Source: Cunninghamella blakesleeana
Lineage: Eukaryota > Mucoromycota > Mucoromycetes > Mucorales > Cunninghamellaceae
DNA: 64,000 nucleotides
NCBI GenBank assembly: GCA_017871115.1
Contig: JAFCIZ010000001.1
Span: forward strand, 7,004,001-7,068,000
Direction of reading: 5' to 3'
The position numbers were made by a program, and so were the translations under genes. Positions 57,116 through 64,000 of the stretch are shown one piece after another; position 1 is the first letter of the stretch; the number at the start of each line of letters is the position of its first letter. The notes under the pieces are model-generated. The model searched no databases. It saw nothing but the letters and a program-made list of their open reading frames with translations, and was not told the origin of the DNA.

Positions 57116-57881
57116 TTTTGTTTTGTTTTTGTTTTTTTTTTAAAAAAAAAAAATATAATAAAATAAAGTAAATATAATAAAATATAATTCGAAAAAGAAA
57201 AAAAAAAGAATGGAAAGATTTATATTTTTTTAAATAAAAAGTGGGGAAAACTATTCCATGTGAAATTCAATTTAACTCCGCATGTAATTTTTTTAATATT
57301 GGTAAAAGGTGAATTGTCCATATATAGTATACACTGTAATTATATAAACATAGTACAATTATAATTATAATCATAATGGTAATAATAATAGTAATATAGT
57401 TATAATTCTTATATATAAATGATACGTAATATTTTTTTAAAATTTTTATGGGTAATATAAAATGTCTTGGATACTTCATTTTAGTAAGATGAAACGGGTA
57501 TATCAACTCCGTTTGCCGTGCCGGCTAAGTTTCTAATCTTATGCAACTCTAAATATAATATGGCATGTAACACTGTTTCCATTTTTTATTTTACTTTTTA
57601 TAAAACATTATGTATTTGTCATGGATAAATCAGTAATAACAATAACAATAATAATAACAAAATGCCTTTGTAATGTACATTATATGTATTCATCTCTTAT
57701 CACAAATATATCTTTTTTACCGTTCAACTTATTTACAAAAAAAAGTGCCTTAGCTTTCTTTTAATAAAATAAATAAACAAGTACATTCATAAATAATAAT
57801 AATTTATAATAACATAAAATCAATATGTATGGTATTGATATATGTATGTAGTTTATTTAAAATACAAACAAATTTTAATTT
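57116..57881. other. Spacer with reductase promoter
   Basis: Promoter of the dienoyl-CoA reductase gene and 3' UTR of Dicer (both minus). A T10-A12 junction at 57132-57153 lies just upstream of the start. Mixed segments at 57265-57285 (AACTCCGCATG) and 57488-57535 (AACTCCGTTTGCCGTGCCGG) share the word AACTCCG, also seen near mL53 (24655) and eS30 (4951). Confidence 0.45.
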
Positions 57882-60800
57882 TTAAAAATAATTATCATCA
57901 TTATTTTCATTCTCTTCTTCCAATATTTTTTGATCCAGTTTTTGCTGCCTTATAATTCCACAATCGCAAATACGTTCAAGAATATAAGGGTCATCTTTTA
58001 ATCTTTCTAGCGCTCTTTCCGCTGCTTGTCTTCGTGCTGGTTTGACATTATCGGAGGATCCAGTAGCAAACGGCTTATCATGTAAAAAGATGACACATTT
58101 TTGGCTATCCGCTCCGGTTCCTGATGATGTTACATTACTATTTCATTATTACAGAAATAAATATTTAAAATTTTTTACAAGTGTATTAATATATTTATAT
58201 TTCTAAGCTTATATATTTATCCATTTATTTACTCTTATTCTTTCTTCCTCTTTTTTTTTAAAAAAAAATATAATAAAATAAGATAAAATAAAATAAAAAC
58301 AAAAATAAATCTTACCGTAACATAAATTTATCGCACCCTTGTCGTTGAAAAGCTGTAATCATTCTATTAACAGGGTGAACTTGAATAAGTGAAGGACTTA
58401 CTTGTTTATCTAATAAAGGAACCAACCATTTTTCGAATAGTGCTTGTACAGGTGCTAAATTGAAATGACTATCAACAAATACAGCACCAATCATACTTTC
58501 CACTACATCAGATAATACCTTTGGAATAGTTAATCCTAACCAATATTCACCGATATCTTTTCCATTCTTTTTAATTGCTTCAACTTCATCAACAGTATCT
58601 TTAATAGCATTAATAAGGATACCAGAATAATGAATGATGTGTGCATGTAACCCATTTTCAATAGCAACAATACCCAAAACATGGTTATTCACACAGGCAT
58701 CCTTCAAATCAGTAATTCTACCAGGATCAGCTTCGGGGTATTTATTGAAGAGATAATTAATCACCAAGAAATCCAAAATAGCATCACCTAAAAATTCCAA
58801 ACGCTGGTAGCATGGCGCCGTTGAGTTAGGTAAACTTGCATGTGTTAAAGCTTCAACTATAAGTAATGATGTTTCAAATTTATAACCAGATATTTCTTGT
58901 ATACGCTGTATATTCACAGACCTTAATGCTTTTATTTCTGCACGAGGTGGTACTTTTTCACGAGAGATTACAAAGGCTGGCCAAAAATCAGACCAAGTTT
59001 GAAGATCGTCAAATGGAATTTTCATTTCGATAGCGCATCTTAGTCCACATTCTAATCCACCAGATAAATAAGCTGCACCTAGAGAAGCTTCCACTATATC
59101 AGCTAACGTTTTATCGGACAAAGAATGTTTTTTTGTTTCACTTAAGGTATCTTCCGTGTCAGTTGATGCTATAAAATGATGTGGTCTCCAGTATCGTCGG
59201 TTAAATGTATGGCTACTAACATATCTAAACATTTTAAGTTGCTTGGCTGCTCTGTACAAAGCCCTGTTACAAATAACACGGATACGTAAACAATGGAGTT
59301 CACCCTCATTAGAGAATGGAAAGTTGATATATAGGCGAATAGTTGCTACAAACTTTAAAAAAGAGTCTAAAATATATAAATATTTTGATTAAGAATAAGA
59401 GAAAATTAATATATAATCTTTTGTTATTAATATGTTTTTAGTAGCACTTTTATTTAATATCATCTTTTCTTTTTAATATCATCCTTTTTTAAAAAAGCAT
59501 ATTCTGTACTTTTTAAATTGTATCCATTTTTTTAAAAAATAAAAGTCATATATACATTTACCTCCTAGGGTTTCCAAACGTTCATAGTTCATTTCCATAC
59601 TTGCTGAAGGTGTTGTATAAGCGGTGAGCATTTGGTCATCATGAATAGTCAAGTTATATCTTCTTTTTGCTTCTTGCACTAAAAGGACAGCATCAATACG
59701 AGTCATAATAGAAGGTACAATCATCCAAGTTTGAAATATACTAGCACTAATATAAAACTGTTGACAGAATTCAGGAATAACAAAAGAAGCTGTGCTTTTT
59801 CTAATTTTTGATTCCATGGCTGATCTTGGTGATAGATAATTCATGACTTTAGAAATTTTACGTACATTAATAATAGGTTGCTCTGAATCAATTACATCTA
59901 CGTCAAATTTTTTTTTATAATAATCAGCTACAGAAGCATACCCTGCTTCTCGAATAGCTATAGAATCATCAATAGGTGAATTTGGTGTAAGATTATAATA
60001 TATTTTTTGTACAAAATATTTTCTTCCGCTATCTGCATAATCAATTAAAATAGCATCCTTCAAAGTTTCCTCTTTTTCTCCTTCTAACGATGTTAACTGT
60101 TTTTCGTTAGCCCGCCGTATTCCATCCCAATCAATATTTGCCATCAAACTGTTAACGTCAAGTTCGTTGCTGCTATGTATACTAATATTATTTGATTCTC
60201 GCATTTTCAGTGGTGCCAAAAAGTATGGAAAGGTATCAAGAGTGCATGAAAAATTTTTATTGGTAATAGATGATGCCATTAACAAGTTGAAATCTTTGAG
60301 TACTAAAATATCATCCTTGGGTATAGGTATTGGGTAAGGATAGGAATGGATTTGTACATTAAAATCTGTTTCCATCTTGAATAACTTGATGTCAGGTATA
60401 GGTGGGAATGGTTTCCAAGTCAATAAACAGAGTCGTCGTAATTGAATGCCGTCAAAAATATTATTATCAATTTTAATTTCCAAGTAAGATATATAAAGGT
60501 CAAATGGTCCATCCATATCATCCAGTAAAATAATTTCTTTTTCTTCATCTACTTCTTTTATTCCTTCTTTCTCTACAAAGTTTTCCATACTACCTATTTC
60601 TTTCACTGTAGCTAATCCAGTTTTCGCTGTTCCATTTGTTTTTATTTTAACTTCAGTTTCTGCCATTGGTGCTGTGTTTGCTGTTGCTGACCTTACTGCC
60701 TCTATTTCATTAATTGTTATTTCTTCCATTTTCTTTTCAATTATATTCAGTCCATCATCTTCAGCATCATAAAGCTTAGCTTCCCACTTATTTAATCTTC

Positions 60801-63565
60801 TCTCCCAAAATCGTGGTGTTCGTTTTTCATAAATAGCCTTTCTTCTACGACTTCCTACAATATTACCATGTTCATCAACAACGGGCTTCATATCACCTAA
60901 TATTTCACGTTTATAATTTATGGGCAATAGGTGATCCGTCAAAGCCTTTCTAAGATGAAGTTGCTTACAACATTCCACAGCCGCTATTTTTTTTGCTAGC
61001 TCTTTTGATCGAGCCACTTTAGATGTAACCTCCCTTACTGCCGCATTGCTTGGTAAATGAACAGTACAGGTATATCCACCACTAATAATTGAATTATTTA
61101 TTTCAAATGAAGGCTGCAATAATGTAAATGAATCTGATGGTAAGGAGCCACAATATCTGTATAATAAAGGAACGGCTGACTGTTTTGTCACCATAGCCTG
61201 TGTATCTTTGACCACATACGCATTCTCCATATAATCTTCATCATCGTCTACTTCTGGATCAAAAGGTCTGCTGTTATAATAATCGTTACTGTATAGGTCG
61301 TAATCTTCATTCATGAATTTTAGAGCTGTATTTCTATCTTGTGGTAATGCTTGACAAAATTCACGCATGCCTATTTCCATTTCTTTAAATTTTTGAATTG
61401 TATCTCTTTGCTGTCTGTTTTCGCTTTCTATAAATATAACAAATCTTGAATCTTGTCGTCTAGCTCGGCCACGAGATTGAATATAAGCAATTGGCGTTGA
61501 CATAAAATCAAACCTAATTTATATTTTTTTAATATATATACATATATAACAATAATAATAAAAGTAATTAATAGCTGAAACCGGTAATTGTAATGAAAAT
61601 AATTTCTTTATAGCTATATCTATTAATTACCTTATAACAACATTGCATGGTTGAATATCCAAGCCTTCTTCAGCTACATTAGTTGCTATGAGTAGATTCA
61701 ATTCCCCTTTTCTAAATTTATCAATAACACGATTTTGTTCACTAAAGCCCATTTTGATATCTCCTTCTTCGCGAGTACCATGGCCAACTAATAAGTCACA
61801 TTTATAAACACTTAATTCAGGTAAAGAATTTATAGTAAGCATAATAGATCTTGCAGTATGCCTAGTTTCTACAAAAATAATACCACAGAATGTTCCTTTA
61901 TTCACTTTGACTTTAAATATATTTAGTATTTCAATCAATTTAAGTACTTTTGGTGAAAAATAAGCAATTGTTTTTTTAGGGTGTGTATCGAGAGAATCTT
62001 CCACCAATTTTGCGCATTCTTTTAAAGCTTTATCTTCCGCCAGCATAATTTCAGGGTCCAAATCTTGTGTAGCTACAGTTAATTTACGATCCAATTCAAT
62101 CAGCATATACTTCCATAGTTGGTCTGAGCACCAAGGTCCTAATTCAATTAATACTTGATTTACACGTTTAAAACAAAAATTGAACCGTTCTATGTTTCCT
62201 ATCTTTTGTTGTAAAGCCAGTCCAAGATCCGTTGTTTTATAAGCCATTGCTGCATTATATTCAACTGCAATTTCACGTGGAGGATTCAATACAATCATTA
62301 GCTCATCAAGTCTAGTTGCTGTATGAATTTCACAGCAGAGATTTTGTTCTAATTGTCTGAAAATTAGTCAACAAAAAAAAATTCAAAAATAATTCAATAT
62401 GAAAGATACTTTTTTATATCGTGTAAATATAACTTTTATCCTTTTTTAATTACGTTGCGCTATATTGGACACCATTTTTCGAATGCATTGGTGAGGCCGT
62501 CATACCAAATATTCTAGGACGATCGGCTTGGGGACATGGATCATAAAATTCACGCATAATAAGGTTGTAAGGATGCTTTTTAGTACAATGATGACATTCA
62601 TCAAAAATAACTAAATTTACCTATAGAAAGTAAAATTAATATATATATATATATATGTGTGTGTGTGCGTGTTAAATATAAACTCTATACTTTTTTCTTT
62701 TTGATTTTTTTTCTTTTATATTCTGTGTGATAAATTACCCTATCCATATGTATATAGCCATGCCGAAGTGTATCCAAAAAAACTTGAGCTGTCATAACGC
62801 ATACATCAACTTCTTCAAAAACGTCATGCCATTGTTTTTCCGACCAATCATCAACATTCATTTGACCACACAAATGTTTTACATTGACATCACAGTTAGC
62901 TTCTATTACACTTGCTTGTTGGAATACTAGAGGCACACGGTCAACAAGAAAAAACGTTATTTTTGTCTAAATTTATAAAGAAAAAGTAGAAAATAAAAAA
63001 TAAAAATTGGTTAGTATATTAATTGATATATATCAGTTTAATAAAGTTTATAAATATATATAATTTTATTTGGCATGTATTAAAGATAAGAATAATAGAA
63101 ACAAGTTACCTTAGTTCTAGTTAATCGCTCCATTTTTTCTTGTATAGACATTTGTTTAATCAGCATAACAGCAATAAGAGTTTTCCCACTTCCAGTTTGT
63201 AAAACGGCAATAATATTTTGTTCTAGGGCTTTTTGAAAAAGTTCATATTGATATGCTCTTGGGGTAAGAGCAGAGGATTTTTTTTCAATTTCAATTACTG
63301 CCTGTTGTTCTTGGTCACCGTTTTCCTGAATCAATGAATCTAAGTCAAGCTTTTCTTTTTGTTCTAATTCCAATTCTTCTGGTGTAAGTGTTAAAACATC
63401 AGGTACTGCATTTAAAAAATGAGGATCAATATATTTTGCTAAATATGCTTTATCTAGCCCTTCATTCATATCGTTTTTTATTGCTTCAGGAACTTCATAT
63501 TTTACATCTGGTGTGTCAAGATCATCAATTGTTATATTGATTCCTTTTTTTAGTGGCTCTTCCAT
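57882..63565 (-). CDS. DCL: Dicer-like ribonuclease III
   Basis: Seven exons in coding order: 63110-63565, 62739-62966, 62454-62620, 61631-62356, 59562-61513, 58316-59366, 57882-58137; 4836 nt, 1611 aa, in phase. Dicer cuts double-stranded RNA into small interfering RNAs. Domains: DExD helicase with Walker A QTGSGKT (123-129), DECHH (235-239) and GMTASP; helicase C with [11 protein letters not shown] and QSRGRARR (to about 545); Dicer dimerisation domain about 665-715; PAZ region about 960-1090 ([23 protein letters not shown]); RNase IIIa from about 1120 ([28 protein letters not shown]); RNase IIIb ([28 protein letters not shown]); C-terminal dsRNA-binding domain from about 1505 ([14 protein letters not shown]). 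Acidic residues expected for both catalytic centres are present. Which of the Mucorales-type Dcl-1 or Dcl-2 it matches cannot be told. No Argonaute or RdRP gene is near. Confidence 0.96.
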
Positions 63566-64000
63566 TAATAATATATTGTATATTTTTTAATAATACAAAA
63601 AATATTAATAAGATAAAACAAAGCAAAGAGAGGAAGAAAGGGCGACAAAAAAAAAAAAAGTTTAACCAAGAAAAATGAAGCCAAAAAAAAGAGCTTTAAA
63701 AAATAAAAAATGCAATTTTTAAAACCCGCCTTTTCTTCATTTGGAACCTGCCTATAACATCTATTTTTTTCAACTCTTATTTTATTAATGATACAAATAA
63801 TTTTAACAAATGATTATAAAAAAAATATAATAAGCGAATTTTCTCTTAAAAATCTCAAAAAGATAAAGTTGAAATGTGTTTGCCTGTTAAAACCCAAAAT
63901 AATATCTCGAACTAAACATCCATTTATCTTCATAGTTACGACACTAATTAACTTTGTATCTTTATAAGTTGCTTACATAATACTTTTCTATACATAAACT
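63566..64000. other. Dicer upstream region
   Basis: Promoter side of Dicer, A/T-rich with A runs at 63590-63720. A GC-rich box is annotated at 63714-63730; a second mixed word, GGAACCTGCC, follows at 63741-63750. No other gene begins before the window ends. Confidence 0.45.
63714..63730 (-). promoter_or_regulatory. Promoter box GGCGGGTTTTAAAAATT upstream of Dicer
   Basis: On the minus strand the sequence reads GGCGGGTTTTAAAAATT, about 150-165 bp upstream of the Dicer start. It agrees at 15 of 17 positions with the box upstream of HOOK (37967-37983, plus), in the same orientation relative to the gene. Confidence 0.45.

Overview
The window is a piece of nuclear DNA from a filamentous fungus, most likely an early-diverging lineage (Mucoromycota/Mucorales-like). 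The signs are very AT-rich, homopolymer-laden spacers; many short GT..AG introns with GTAAGT-type donors and pyrimidine-AG acceptors; and a gene set with a full Dicer, a velvet factor, a HOOK adaptor, a Rom2-type RhoGEF, a LeuC-LeuD fusion isopropylmalate isomerase and several Cys-rich small proteins. The lineage call is an inference; no rRNA, tRNA or mitochondrial marker was found. I rebuilt the exon-intron structures by hand, checking donor/acceptor and reading phase at each junction, so most CDS spans below contain introns and the exon coordinates are in the evidence text.

Layout. 1-1631 (-): SEC5 exocyst subunit, 3' end outside the window. 2128-4865 (-): cytosolic ribosomal proteins eS1 and eS30. 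6837-8351 (+): a type II membrane protein with a repetitive beta-solenoid-like ectodomain. 8352-14728: gene-poor and AT-rich, with two small candidates (a 48-aa one-TM protein near 11.0-11.3 kb and a 46-aa Cys-rich protein at 12.5 kb). 14729-17202 (+): LEU1. 19798-22036 (+): an MFS drug/H+ antiporter. 22518-23887 (-): a 57-aa secreted Cys-rich peptide, a decayed paralogue, and a 73-aa charged protein. 24817-25320 (+): mitoribosomal mL53. 25967-26644 (-): Yippee. 28412-29231 (+): PDRG1 (prefoldin-like). 29683-34245 (-): RhoGEF. 34882-35394 (+): a stefin-type cystatin. 35679-37001 (-): a single-pass membrane protein. 37371-37793 (+): a small conserved-looking protein. 38095-41973 (+): HOOK. 43370-44107 (+): eL39. 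44972-47511 (+) and 48378-50620 (-): a convergent pair of related P450s. 51413-52460 (-): NUC1/EndoG. 52989-54740 (-): velvet factor. 55723-57115 (-): 2,4-dienoyl-CoA reductase. 57882-63565 (-): Dicer.

The genes do not form one pathway. The window looks like ordinary housekeeping euchromatin (translation, membrane traffic, cell-wall signalling, leucine synthesis, RNAi) with accessory islands. The most notable points are: (i) a clear stefin homologue in a fungus, with a degenerate QVVAG loop; (ii) three ribosomal-protein genes whose first exon is only the start codon (ATG or ATGG) and whose long first introns all carry GGAT/ATCC repeats; (iii) a GC-rich box (GCGGGGTT-like, flanked by A/T runs) about 70-165 bp upstream of at least four unrelated genes; (iv) an inverted P450 pair with two identical terminal exon lengths but different upstream introns; and (v) a secreted Cys-rich peptide next to a decaying copy.
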